Position numbers and translations under genes: made by a program. From assembly GCA_905221605.1 (NCBI GenBank), contig CAJNDS010002035.1, positions 192,501-256,500 of the forward strand: DNA of 64,000 bases, read 5' to 3'. The DNA comes from Symbiodinium natans (Eukaryota; Sar; Dinophyceae; Suessiales; Symbiodiniaceae). Below the pieces are notes generated by a model that had not been told where the DNA came from, made no database searches, and saw only the letters and a list, made by a program, of their open reading frames with translations. This document shows positions 10,948 through 44,823 of this stretch, piece by piece (within the stretch, counting starts at the first letter, position 1; every line of letters begins with the position of its first letter).

Positions 10948-13900
10948 ATACATATATATATATATATGTCTTTATGTATATTTACATGTTATGGCAAGTT
11001 GGAGGGTTTCGGATGGGCAGCCGATCCATGCACAAAGCGCCAGGCGGCAGCCGTAGCGCCTCTGCGCTGGCGAGGACCCTCGGGTTCCCTGCATGAACCC
11101 TAAAAGCGTTGCACCAAGTGAGCCCCTAAAGGGTTTAGGGTTTAGGGTATAGGGTTTAGGGTTTAGGGTTTAGGGTTTAGGGTTCTTGTACTCTTAAAGG
11201 GGGGATGGGATGATAGAAGTATAGGGAATGTGACCCCAAATTTAGGATTCATTTGGCCCTCCAAGAGCTCTGCAGAGGCTGAGCCAGGGGCTTTTGTGGG
11301 GCTTAGGGTGTTTTGGGGTTCAGGGTTTGGGGCTTAGGAAGTTTAGGGCTTAGGGTTTAGGGTTTAGGGTTTAGGAAGTTGGGTTTGGGGAAGATTTTTC
11401 GGGAGTTTCGGGTTCAGGGTTTTGGGGTCACAGGGTTCGGGGATTTCAGCCTGCACTGACACAAGGCTTCTACATTCCTTTGGGGGTCCTCGAGGGATTC
11501 GCCGGCCCGGCTTCTTGAACCGGGCAGGCCCTGAACCCTAAACCCTAAACCCTAAACCCTAAACCCTAAACCCTAAACCCTAAACCCTAAACCCTAAACC
11601 CTAAACCCTAAACCCTAAACCCTAAAACCCTAAACCCTAACCCTAAACCCTAAACCCTAAACCCTAAACCCTAAACCCTAAACCCTAAACCCTAAACCCT
11701 AAACCCTAAACCCTAAACCCTAAACCCTAAACCCTAAACCCTAAACCCTAAACCCTAAACCCTAGACCCTAAACCCTAAACCCTGAACGCCAAACCCTAA
11801 ACCCTAAACCCTAAACCCTAAACCCTAAACCCTAAACCCTAAACCCTAAACCCTAAACCCTAAACCCTAAACCAAGTTGAGGCACCCAGGGGCTGGATGT
11901 TGAGTGTCCTTGTGAGTAAGTGGGTTTCGAGGGTCGGTCCCCAAATCTAAGAGTGCCCCGGATTTCCGGTATCAGCTTAAGGTTTAGGGTTTAGGGTTTA
12001 GGGTTTAGGGTTTATAGGGGTTAGGGTCGCAAAGGTCTGCGAGCACGACTGAAGAAGCATGAGCATGAGCGGAAAGCAAGGGAACTCTGGTGAAGAGGGG
12101 GTGGGATACACCCCTCCGGGGCCGCGCTGGTGCTGAAAGCCCGATACGACACCATCAGCCCTCGGCCCTAAACCCGAAACCCGAAACCCGAAACCCCAAA
12201 CACTAAACACTAAACCCTAAACCCTAAACCCAATCCCTCACCCCTCCTTCAGGACAGCCTCTGCAGGCCAGCTGCCGACCACCCCGTCCAACCCGAAGAA
12301 GGCACCTGTGCTGCTTCGTCGGCGTTGGGGTGTGTTTACAATACAGGGTTAGGGTTTAGGGTTTAGGGTTTAGGGTTTAGGGTTTAGGGTTTAGGGTTTA
12401 GGGTTTAGGGTTTAGGGTTTAGGGTTTAGGGTTTAGGGTGTGTTACGTTCTGGGTTGCTCGCTGGGCTCCGGGGGTCTCACCTTATTTTTCCAACCGGCC
12501 CGTCTGCCCGGGTCGCTCGCAACATCGCGTGGCGGTAAGCCCACCCCAAGCCATCCGGCAAATTCTTTTAGGGTTTAGTTCCTAAAGTCTGGTTTTGCTT
12601 TTTCCAGCGGGGGCATGCTGTGCCCCTGTGCACGCTGTTTCAGCACCGTCCCGATCTGAGCCTCGCGTGGGCAGGCTGTGAAAGGTCGGGGGGGTAGCCC
12701 TTCATCATCAAAATCGGGACGGGCTTGTTTGAAGGCGTTTGGCATCCCGCATCTGCCGTCACGGAAGGTGTCTGGCATGTGTCTCACAGATTGGTTTGGG
12801 TTACTGTAGGGGTACCGCTGCCCGTCGACCGGGCCAGCGTCCCGACGTGCTCATCTGCGATCCTCGTTTGTCAGCACGGAAACCATCGACGAAAAACAAT
12901 TTGGGTTACCGAAGGGGTAGCGCTGCCCCTCGACCGGGCCAGCGTCCCGATACGACTCCCCCTTGACGAAGACTAAGCTGTGAAGCGGCCTGAAGCGAAG
13001 CTTTCGAAGCTTTTGGAGGAACATCAAATTCCTGAAGCGAAGCTCTCGAAGCTCCTGGGAAGCGTCCAGGGCCTCCCACACAGATTTCAAGGCTTCTAGA
13101 GGCTACCAGAAGCTTTTGTGAGGGCCTGCTAGGGGTTCCGGGAGCCCAAAAACTCCAGAAACGAGAGGCTTCCCAGAACCATTGATTTCAGCACAAAAAA
13201 ATTCGCATTTTCATTCTGGGTCCAGGCCAGTCCTGGGGTCCCCCCTGTTTGGGGGCTTTGAGAAGCTTCCCTGAAAAGAAACTTTTTTTGCAGGAGCTCA
13301 AAAACAAGGTTCAGAAATGGTCTGAGACAGAAAAAGCTCAGAAATGGTCTGCACCAGAAGTGGCCTGGAAGGAAGACAAAAAAGCTCAGAAATGGCTGGG
13401 GAAAGCTCAAAATGGCTCAGAAATGGTTTCAACGAAGCCTGGAGAAAGGTGAAAACAGGGCCTCCCAAGCAGGTTTCAAGGCTTTTGGAAGCTACCAGAA
13501 GCTTTTGTGAGGGCTTGCTAGGGGTTCCGCGACCCGAAAAGTCCAGAAACGAGAGGCCTCCCAAAAACCATCCATCTCATGTGGGTCCAAGCCAATCCTG
13601 GGGTCCCCCCATTTGGAGGACTTACTTCAGAAATGGTCAAAAAAAACCTCAGAAATGGTCCGGGAGAGGTGCCCCGAGGTACCCTCAACCCTCAACCCTC
13701 AACCCTAAACCCTAAACCCTAAACCCGAAACCCTACATCCTAAACCCTAAACCCCCCCTGAAATGCCAGGTGCGCCGCCCCGCCCCATACGCGACGTCCG
13801 TCATCCCGGACGAGGACGCCATGAGCGAGCGCAGCTGCGTGGAGGTCGGGCTGCCTGTTGGGCATGGGTTTAGGGTTTAGGGGGGTTTAGGGTTTAGGGT

Positions 13901-15503
13901 TTAGGGTTTAGAGTTTAGGGTTTAGGGTTTAGGGTTTAGGGTTTAGGGTTTGCAGTACAGAGTGTAGGGTTTCGGGTTTCGGGGTGTAGGGTTTCGGGTT
14001 TAGGGTGCATTAGAAGCCTGGGGTTTAGGGGTTTGGGGCTTAGCTTTTTGGAGGACTGCTCTATACAGGCTGTACAAACCCTAAAAAACCCTAAACCCTA
14101 AAGACCCTAAACCCTCAACTCCTGAACCCGAAACCCTAAACCCCCTAAACCCTAAACCCTCTGAACCCTAAAGCCTCTAAACCCTAAAATCCGGAACTGT
14201 GCCGCCAGGTGAATCCAAAGCATCCGGTGCCGCTACCGCCCAAGCTGAAGCCCATGGATCACTGGGCGGGGGCCCCTGACATGGGGGTTTAAGGTTTCGC
14301 AGTTTAGTGTAGGTTTAGGGGTTAGGTCTTTAGGGGTTTGGGGGTTTGGGGTTTAGGTCTTTTTCAGGGTTCAGGGTTGAAGACCTATGTACGTAGGGGT
14401 TTAGGGTGTGCGAGTACGTATGTCCTGTGTATATTTCTATATGCCCCGACTCTGCAGCAGCGCAGAGCAAGCCTGACATCAGCATCCAGAGAAGGGCTTG
14501 GCACACGCGAGGGAGCCGCTGTCGGGCCTGCGTGGTGTTTGGTTGTGGTGGTGGGGGGGGGGGGGGGGGGGGGCGAAGCACATGCATATAGTTTCTGGGT
14601 TGGAGTCCGGACCCAAACATCCGCAAACCCATCACCAAAATTTGATAAAGTTTGACACCACAGCGCCGCGTACCGGACCCCCCCTATCATCCACCCTAAC
14701 CCTAAACCCTAAGCACGAATTGCTCGCTGCAAGGATCTCATCGTCGCCTTTGACACACAAAAGTTTCGGAATGAATACGAGGCCTACGTGAAGGCCCTTC
14801 TGCCCCCTGGGTTTCCACCCGTGGGGCTTGGAAGTAAGAAGGAGGGACCCCTAGAAGGCACCCTTAACTTAATTCCTCTACATAGCCCCGAATATGTGCA
14901 CTTGATATAGCCCCTACATACCTAACTAGCCCCTACACTACCCCTAAGGTCCCTTATGAGGGTCCCTCATTTAGTCCCTTGATGGAACATCCGGAAGTCC
15001 TGGAACTTGGAACTGTGAGGGCCCCCAAACCCTAAAGTGCTTCTAACGTAAGTGCACCAACGATTACCAAAGAAAAAGGATAGCGTATAATGCGGGGTGT
15101 ATGGGTCTGTTTTGCGCGGACCGAAAAAATCTGCATGTCGAAAGCATTCACGAAGAATTTGTTCTCAACACCCTCTATCGTGTCTGGCCCTAGACTCCCT
15201 AGACTCTACTTGAAGGTTCATGGTACTCATGAACCAATTAGAACTGTGCTGATAACGCCACTTATGAGCCCCTTAAGTTATAAGTACAGTTACAATTGGT
15301 TAATGAGTACCATGAACCTCCAAGTAGACCCTGAACACTGAACGTTCTCGTGTTTGGCTCAAAGGCGCGCAGGCTTGGTGATCTCTGTGGCCACTCCCAA
15401 AGGTAGCTTGGTCAGGACGCGTGTCGTGCGCCATGGTGAACGCCCGGGCCCCGAGGTGCAAGCAGCAAACTTCGAGCCTAGGCCCACCATGCCGAACTGT
15501 TAG
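9382..15503 (+). CDS. Multi-exon gene, unknown protein with signal-peptide-like start
   Basis: Exons: 9382-9436, 10068-10140, 10283-10325, 11044-11094, 11466-11527, 11890-11911, 12098-12131, 12267-12329, 13770-13844, 14209-14286, 14734-14830, 15373-15503 (TAG). The first seven junctions in a row, and the last three, keep phase. The 12329 to 13770 junction does not close, so an exon is missing there. Donors are GT, GA and GC, and every acceptor is AG|G. The start (MEAQIMRLLLLFCSGLLT) looks like a signal peptide. Later pieces are Cys-poor and Pro/Arg-rich: QLPTTPSNPKKAP, VNPKHPVPLPPKLKPMDHW, DLIVAFDTQKFRNEYEAYVK, LVISVATPKGSLVRTRV. I recognise no family. Only 67 bp of telomeric sequence separates its stop from the next ATG at 15571, so the two could be one gene. 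Confidence 0.5.
9780..9923. mobile_element. MITE-like element, family A, intact copy
   Basis: Terminal inverted repeats begin TTGGGATGTTCCCCCTTATA and end with the complement; the arms extend through CTAACAGTCC for about 38 bp. The interior is short and itself partly palindromic. Other members: 17673-17872, 26875-26980, 37895-37985, 50272-50460, 54513-54702. It lies in the first intron of the gene at 9382-15503. Confidence 0.9.
10796..10970. repeat. (ACTT)n microsatellite followed by (TA)n
   Basis: About 35 TTAC/ACTT units, then a short TATA run, within an intron of the gene at 9382-15503. The poly-YLLT frames it creates are artefacts. Confidence 0.95.
11533..11873 (-). repeat. Interstitial CCCTAAA array
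   Basis: About 48 heptamers filling the intron between exons 11466-11527 and 11890-11911. Confidence 0.95.
12346..12440 (+). repeat. Interstitial TTTAGGG array
   Basis: Thirteen near-perfect heptamers directly downstream of exon 12267-12329. Confidence 0.95.
12800..13660. repeat. Locally duplicated intronic sequence
   Basis: Two duplicated pairs are visible. GACCGGGCCAGCGTCCCGA blocks occur at about 12826 and 12935. A longer block of about 150 bp (GAAGCTTTTGTGAGGGC, CTAGGGGTTCCG, CCAGAAACGAGAGGC, CCTGGGGTCCCCCC) occurs at about 13070-13250 and 13460-13612. No exon is evident. A GTAAGC donor-like site at 12535 after NIAW(R) may mark a missed exon. Confidence 0.75.
13866..14030 (+). repeat. 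Interstitial TTTAGGG array
   Basis: Starts immediately after exon 13770-13844. The matching CCCTAAA array at 14079-14188 ends just before exon 14209-14286, so the intron is essentially one large inverted repeat. Confidence 0.9.
15206..15327. mobile_element. MITE-like element, family B, copy 1
   Basis: Ends are CTACTTGAAGGTTCATGGTA and its complement (TACCATGAACCTCCAAGTAG). Inner arms carry AACCAATTA/TAATTGGTT and ACTTATAA motifs. Clear or partial relatives lie at 22686-22762, 40461-40534, 41096-41215, 43267-43562 and 49322-49463. Confidence 0.85.
15353..15362 (+). other. Partial match to dinoflagellate spliced-leader 3' end
   Basis: TTTGGCTCAA, ten bases of the DinoSL 3' end (which reads ...TTTGGCTCAAG), lies 10 bp upstream of exon 15373-15503. 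A longer match is at 21379. It could be coincidence. Confidence 0.2.
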
Positions 15504-15570
15504 GGTTCAGGGTTTTAGGGTTTAGGGTTTTTAGGGTTTAGGGTTTAGGGTTGAGGGTAAAGTTCTTACA

Positions 15571-22215
<6,645 letters not shown>

Positions 22216-22366
22216 AACCGATACCCTGAGCTTTCCTGCTGGGTTTAGGGTTTGTTTAGGGTTTAGGGTTTAGGGTTTAGGGTTTAGGGTTTAGGGTTTA
22301 GGGTTTAGGGTTTAGGGTTTAGGGTTTAGGGTTTAGGGTTTAGGATTGAGCCCAAGTGACCATGAG

Positions 22367-22439
22367 GCGACTGATGAGGTGCGGTCTCTTGTGCACATGG
22401 AGCCCAACAAGACGCAGGCGCCTTCAACGTCAACAGGGT

Positions 22440-22485
<46 letters not shown>

Positions 22486-25400
22486 GGTTTAGGGTTTAGG
22501 GTTTAGGGTTTAGGCGGGGCCTGGCCTGTTGTGAGAGCTGGCTGGATTGCTCATGCTGTGCAAGCATACCATCCCCAGACCCACGAACCCAAAACTCAAT
22601 AAGCGCTGCACAACCCTAAGCCCTAAACCCTAAACCCTAAACCCTAAACAACCCCAAGCAACCCCAAACGACACCTGAAGCCCTTACTTGGAGGTTCACT
22701 GGTAACAATGGTTAGACCCTTATTCAGGGCACTTATAGGCTTAAGTGCCCATGAAACCTCCACCCTAAACCCTAATTAAACCCTAAACCCTCAACCCAGT
22801 CGACCGAGGCCGGCGACGGCGTGGAGGTGCTGTTTGAAAAGACGGCGTCGGTTGGCGGCCCGCGCGTCCTTCCGAAGGCCCGGCTGGGTTTAGGGTTTGG
22901 GGTTTAGGGTTTCGGGTTTAGGGTTTAGGGCTTAGGGCTTAGTGTTTATTAGGGTTTAGGTTTAGAGCTCAGGGATTAGGGTGTGGGTTGAGGGTTTAGG
23001 CAGGTTCCACGTGAGGGCCCTGGGGCGATATGAAATGAGGGTTTTATGGGTAGATCGTGCCTGCCTACGGATATGGGTGTGTTTTTTTTTCAAGAGTTGC
23101 TAAACCCTAAACCCTAAACCCGAAACCCTAAAGCCAAAAGCCTAAACCGTAAACCCTAAACTGCCCGACTCTGCCTTTTGGGGTCCTTCTTTTCAGGGTG
23201 CCGTTCTGTACACCCAACAGCCTTCTTGTAGGAAGGAATCCCGACTTTCGAAACCCCTAAACCCTGCATCCAAAACATGGGTAGTTCTCTGAACTAGGGT
23301 CCCTAAACCCTAAAACCCAAAACCCTAAACCCTAAACCCTAAACCCTGGTCCTCACTGTAAGGATGCCATACGGTATATAGGACCCCAAAAGGGGCCCTT
23401 TCTTTTTTTGCTGCACTGCGTGTTTAAGGCAGCGACCTTTGGACAAGTAACGATGATGAAACGTGACCCAAGACGGGACCCCAAACCCTAAACCCTACCC
23501 TAAACCCTGAACCCTGAACCCCAAACCCTGGAACCCGTGTTTGTTTTTTTGTTGTTGCGGCTTTTTGCAAAGGCGACCCAAAACAAAAGGCCAGCCAAAA
23601 AAAACCTCCACAGCAAAAAACAAACGCGCCCGTGTTTTTTTTTGCCGTGGCGACATTTTTTGTTGACGCGACCCGCACCCGGGGCAGACCAGCAAGTGAG
23701 TGAGTGAACCCGCGCCTGGCCTCCGCAGCAACAAAAAGGCGCCCGGCCTCCACAGCAAGAAAACAAACGCGGCAGGTCGGAACAGCAAAAAAACAACGCG
23801 CCCGGCCTCCACAAAAAAAACAAACGCGCCCGGCCTCCACAGCAAAAAAAAAAAACGCGCCCGGCCTCCGCAGCAAAAACAAAAAACGCGCCCGGCCTCC
23901 ACAACAGAAAAAACACGCGCCCGGCCTCCACAGCAAAAATAAAAAAGCGCGCCCGGCCTCCACAAAAAAGAAAATACGCGCCCAGCCTCCACAAAAGAAA
24001 ACGCACCAGGCCTCTACAGCAAAAAAGCCGCAACAAAAAAAAAACAAAAAACACTCTTGCCCCTAAACCCTAAACCCTAAACCCTAAACCCTAAGCCCTA
24101 AACCCTAAACCCTAAACCCTAAACCCTAGACCCTAGACCCCAGACCCTAGACCCCAGACCCTAGACCCTAGACCCTAGACCCTAAATCCGAAACCCTAAG
24201 CCCTAAACTTTAAACCCTTAACCTACCCATCGTTACAAAAGATTGGGGTGTTTCGCCAGAAGGTTCATCCGAGTTCCTCCCTTCAAGTCAGAGCCAACTC
24301 TGCACCTCGAACCCCGAAACCGTGCTGTAGGGCTTGGGGGTGTGAGAACATTGAGAATTTGGCAGTCCCAGGACACTTAAGGCCTTAGGCCTTACACCTT
24401 CCTCGGGTTGAGGGTTTAGGGTTTAGGCACGTGCAGTCGTTAGGGTTTAGGGTTTAGGGTGTGGGGTTTAGGGTCGGTTTAGGGTGTGGGGCTTAGGGTT
24501 TAGAGCTTAGGGTCGGTTTAGGGTGTGGGGTTTAGGGTTTAGAGCTTAGGGTTCAGGGTGGTTTAGGGTGGTTTAGGGTGGTTTAGGGTGGTTTAGGGTG
24601 GTTTAGGGTGGTTTAGGGTGGTTTAGAGTGGTTCAGGGTGGTTTAGGGTGGTTTAGGGTGGTTTAGGGTACTTAGGGCTAAGTATGACCGGACCTGGCAG
24701 TCGTTCCTGCCGCGCCAACGTAGATTTTCCTTCCTAGGCTTCTGATAGGGTCCACCAGTCGAAGGTTTGGAGTTTTAGGGTTCAGGGTTTAGGGTTTGAC
24801 GTTTGAGTTTTGGGCCGGCCGTCGACAAAGCCCTCGAAATCCCTCGAAACCCTCAAGCCGAAACCCCAAAACCTCCGTAATCCCCTCCCCCTTATACTAA
24901 AACCCCCCCCCCACCCCCGCAATTCTAAACTTCGCCTCGGCCGGACCAAAATTTAAAATTAGGGGGGACCTAGACCCTAAAACCTGAAATCTGAAGCCTG
25001 GGAGAGAAGGAGTGTAGGGTTTAGGTTTGGGGTTCAGGGTTCAGTTAGGGCTGCCTTAAGCCCAAAACCCTAATTAAACCCTCTGAGCCTCGAGCCCTAA
25101 ACCCTGCAAATCCTCTGAGCAGCCCTAAACCCCAATGGAAAACGCGGATAATGGCTCAACTCAAGGGCGGAGGCCCTCGACCCCCCCTCATTCTCAAACA
25201 GGTTTAGTATTGGGCTGGGTGCCGGAAGGGTCTGGGAATAACAATATTTAATATTTACAATTCGGGTGGGGTTTAGTATTAGGGGGAGGGGATTAACTCT
25301 TCGGCATTGGGCCCTATTAGGTGCAGGCCCTGTCAGCCCCAACTGCATGTGTGACCCCCCACCCAACACCCTGCGTGCCCTCCGTGCCCTCCGGAGTGCG

Positions 25401-26376
25401 CGGAGCGTGGAGGGCGCAGAGTGCGCGGAACCCCGTCAACCGGATAGATCGCGCTCTGAACCCCTTGTCCACGTGTACCCCCCTCCCTGTCCGCGCTCCC
25501 CCTCCCCCGATGCGGTCCACGCCTCCCCACGCCCCTCTCCCATCCGTGAAACCGCACATCGCCCTTCCCCCATGGTCCACGCCTCCCCGCGCCCCTCTCC
25601 CATCAGAATATCCGTTGACCATCTCCTCTTCCTCGCCTCTTCCGTCATGCAGAACGCGATCCGATAGCGCGCCTTCCGCGTTGAGTTGCTAAACGAGAAC
25701 CCAGCCCCAGAAAGGTTTTCGGGAACAAGCTAAGAACAACGAGCACGCCCCCCCCCCCCCCCCCCCCGCAATTTAAGGTTTAGGGTTTGGGGTTTCGGGT
25801 TTAGGGTTTAGGGTTCCTTGGACTCCCAACCTGAAACCTTGAACCCTGAAACCTTCTGTCGCAGCCTCCTGCAAGGTGAAGGTGGGCGGCATGAAAGAAG
25901 ATACGGGCCTGCGGCCTAAGGTACTGAACCCTGCCCATGAAGTCCTCAACACAGTTTCAAGTAGGGTAACATCTACTTTGCTTCAGCGCTGTGATAAGGG
26001 TACCTCAGCGACAAAGTGAGGCCAAAGATGATCCTAAACAGAGTCCCGGCCCAGAGACCTTCCTAGCGCACCCCTGCAACCTTTCTGACACCCAAGGAAA
26101 TGGGGACGAGCCCCCCCCATACACCGCACCTCCCCACACCTTGAGGCCTAAGATGATTCCCCCCCCCCCCCACTCCAACCCGCAATAAAACGGCGACCTT
26201 CTAGGCACGCCGATCGTATGTTTGGCATGATTTGGGCTATTATTTAAACGCCCTAGGCCCTAAGCCCTAAACCTAAACCCAAAACCACAGATTCAGGTGT
26301 GTTCATCTTAGGTCCGGCTTTCGGGGCCTCGGGCGGCCCGAGCGCGAAGGTGCCAGCGTCGGCCTGGGTCCCAGAG
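22367..26376 (+). CDS. Partial multi-exon gene, unknown protein
   Basis: Exon candidates: 22367-22417 (ATDEVRSLVHMEPNKTQ), 22809-22887 (GDGVEVLFEKTASVGG, RVLPKARL), 25865-25920 (SCKVKVGGMKEDTGLRPK), 26297-26376 (VFILGPAFGASGGPSAK, VPASAWVPE). The 22887 to 25865 junction keeps phase over a GT donor. The last exon only joins in the frame shown if an internal GC donor (after GATACGG in exon 3) is used; with the full exon it would end after four codons at TAG. No start codon is identified. The 3-kb intron carries a G/C minisatellite and several telomeric arrays. I do not recognise the family. Confidence 0.35.
23640..24050. repeat. Minisatellite of CGCGCCCGGCCTCCACAGCA-poly(A) units
   Basis: About thirteen units of 25-30 bp, each a GC-rich core followed by 6-12 A. 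Three long frames per strand run through it because the unit rarely contains stops. Composition is extreme and no unit shows codon-level conservation. Confidence 0.9.
24540..24670 (+). repeat. GGTTTAGGGT 10-bp array
   Basis: About twelve copies of a 10-bp telomeric derivative (GGTTTAGGGT), nearly homogeneous. Confidence 0.95.
24680..25860. other. Intronic stretch, no exon supported
   Basis: Mixed degenerate telomeric sequence. A GC-rich part (25320-25690) contains a twofold 55-60-bp repeat (GTCCACGCCTCCCC...CCCCTCTCCCATC), followed by a poly-C tract at 25749-25767. The overlapping long frames on both strands at 25266-25692 reflect low stop density. Confidence 0.5.
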
Positions 26377-26648
26377 GGATTTGGGGTTTGGGGTTTAGGG
26401 TTAGGGTTTAGGGTTTAGGGTTTATTTAGAGTTTAGGGTTTAGGGTTTAGGGTTTAGGGTTTAGGGTTTAGGGTTTAGGAGTGGGATTTCGAGAATTCCT
26501 GTGCAAGAGGGATCCTACGAAAGTTGGGGTATACAGGGGTCACCCCCTCTTGCAGGAAACCACAAGGATTCTGTGAGTCACCCGGCTTCTGCGAGCAAGC
26601 TCGTATCTAGGGCCGTTGTTCGCTTGCTGGCATCATGCTTTTGCCTTG

Positions 26649-26748
26649 AGGGTAGCTCTCCTTATCAGGGTTCCGTTTGGGCTCCTTGTTATCAGGTGCT
26701 GTATTCTATAGGGGACCCAAAAAGGGACCCTAAGAGAGAGAGCTACCC

Positions 26749-26757
<9 letters not shown>
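26649..26757. mobile_element. MITE-like element just upstream of the tubulin-like ATG
   Basis: Arms CCTTGAGGGTAGCTCTC and GAGAGCTACCCATGAGG are inverted complements with three mismatches. The right arm may include the ATGAGG that starts the tubulin-like frame, so element insertion and start codon overlap. Confidence 0.65.
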
Positions 26758-43882
<17,125 letters not shown>

Positions 43883-44823
43883 CCACGAGCACCCAAGCTT
43901 ATGTGTGCCTTTCAATAGCAATTTCAACTAATTCACCTGGAGATCGGAGCTTACTCCGGGGCCTAGTCCCAAGGAACCAGGGCCTCTTAAGCCGCTCCAT
44001 CGAGTGGCGCCTTGTGCTACGTTGTGGCCTCCCCTGTGCCTCACGTGCTCCACAGTTGTGGCAGCTGAGGTCTTAGTGCCCCAACGTTTGCACCAACTCA
44101 ACCTGCTGCAGTCCTGCTGTAATATCGGGGGTTCGGCCTTCTGGTCCCTTTCGGACTTATAAACTATAGCAACCCCCAAAAACCTTATTCTAATTCTTCA
44201 GACCCCTTCCTTCGGTGCACTTCTTATTTTGGGAAGTACTTAGGGTTTAGGGTTTAGGGTTGTAGGCAGAGATGTTACAGCAGGGCTACTTGCTGATGCT
44301 TTACGTCTTTGTGACGCAGTGCTTGGGCAGGGGCGAGGTTCCTGTCCATGCACCGGCACCGCAAAAAAGCCAGAGCACCTGCTCTTGCAACTGCGCCCCT
44401 AAACCCTAAACCCTAAACCCGAAACCCTAAACCTTAAACCCTAAACCCTAAACCCGAAACCCGAAACCCTAAACCCTAAACCCGAAACCCTAAACCCGAA
44501 ACCCTAAACCCCAAACCTAGACCCTGGACCCTAAACCCGAAACCCTAAACCCTAAACCCTGAACCCTGAACCCTCGACCCTGGACCCTAAACCCTAAACC
44601 CTAAACCCTAAACCCTAAACCCTAAACCCTAAACCCTAAACCCTAAACCCTGAACGAAAGCCCTAAACCCTAAACCCTAAACCCTAAACCCTAAACCCTA
44701 AACCCTAAACCCTAAACCCTAAACCCTAAACCCTAAACCCTGAACCCTAAACCCTAAACCCTAAACCCTAAACTTGAAGAACCAGGGACTCCGACTTCTC
44801 CACCATTGAAAACATCTCGCCAG
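43883..44823. other. 3' flank of the tubulin-like gene and start of the next locus
   Basis: Unique sequence to about 44240 without a convincing exon (short frames on both strands only), then telomeric arrays 44243-44262 (TTTAGGG) and 44398-44773 (CCCTAAA with CCCGAAA variants). No polyadenylation signal can be assigned; dinoflagellates do not use a clear one. Confidence 0.5.
44398..44773 (-). repeat. CCCTAAA/CCCGAAA array
   Basis: About 52 units; canonical heptamers mixed with CCCGAAA and CCCTGAA. Confidence 0.93.

Noticed and set aside
23424-24066. Several overlapping frames of 80-207 aa on both strands
   Set aside because: They run through a GC/poly-A minisatellite with few stops; extreme low-complexity composition and no conserved codon structure.
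25266-25692. Overlapping frames of 70-133 aa on both strands
   Set aside because: GC-rich sequence with a short tandem duplication; no splice-consistent exon and no family resemblance.
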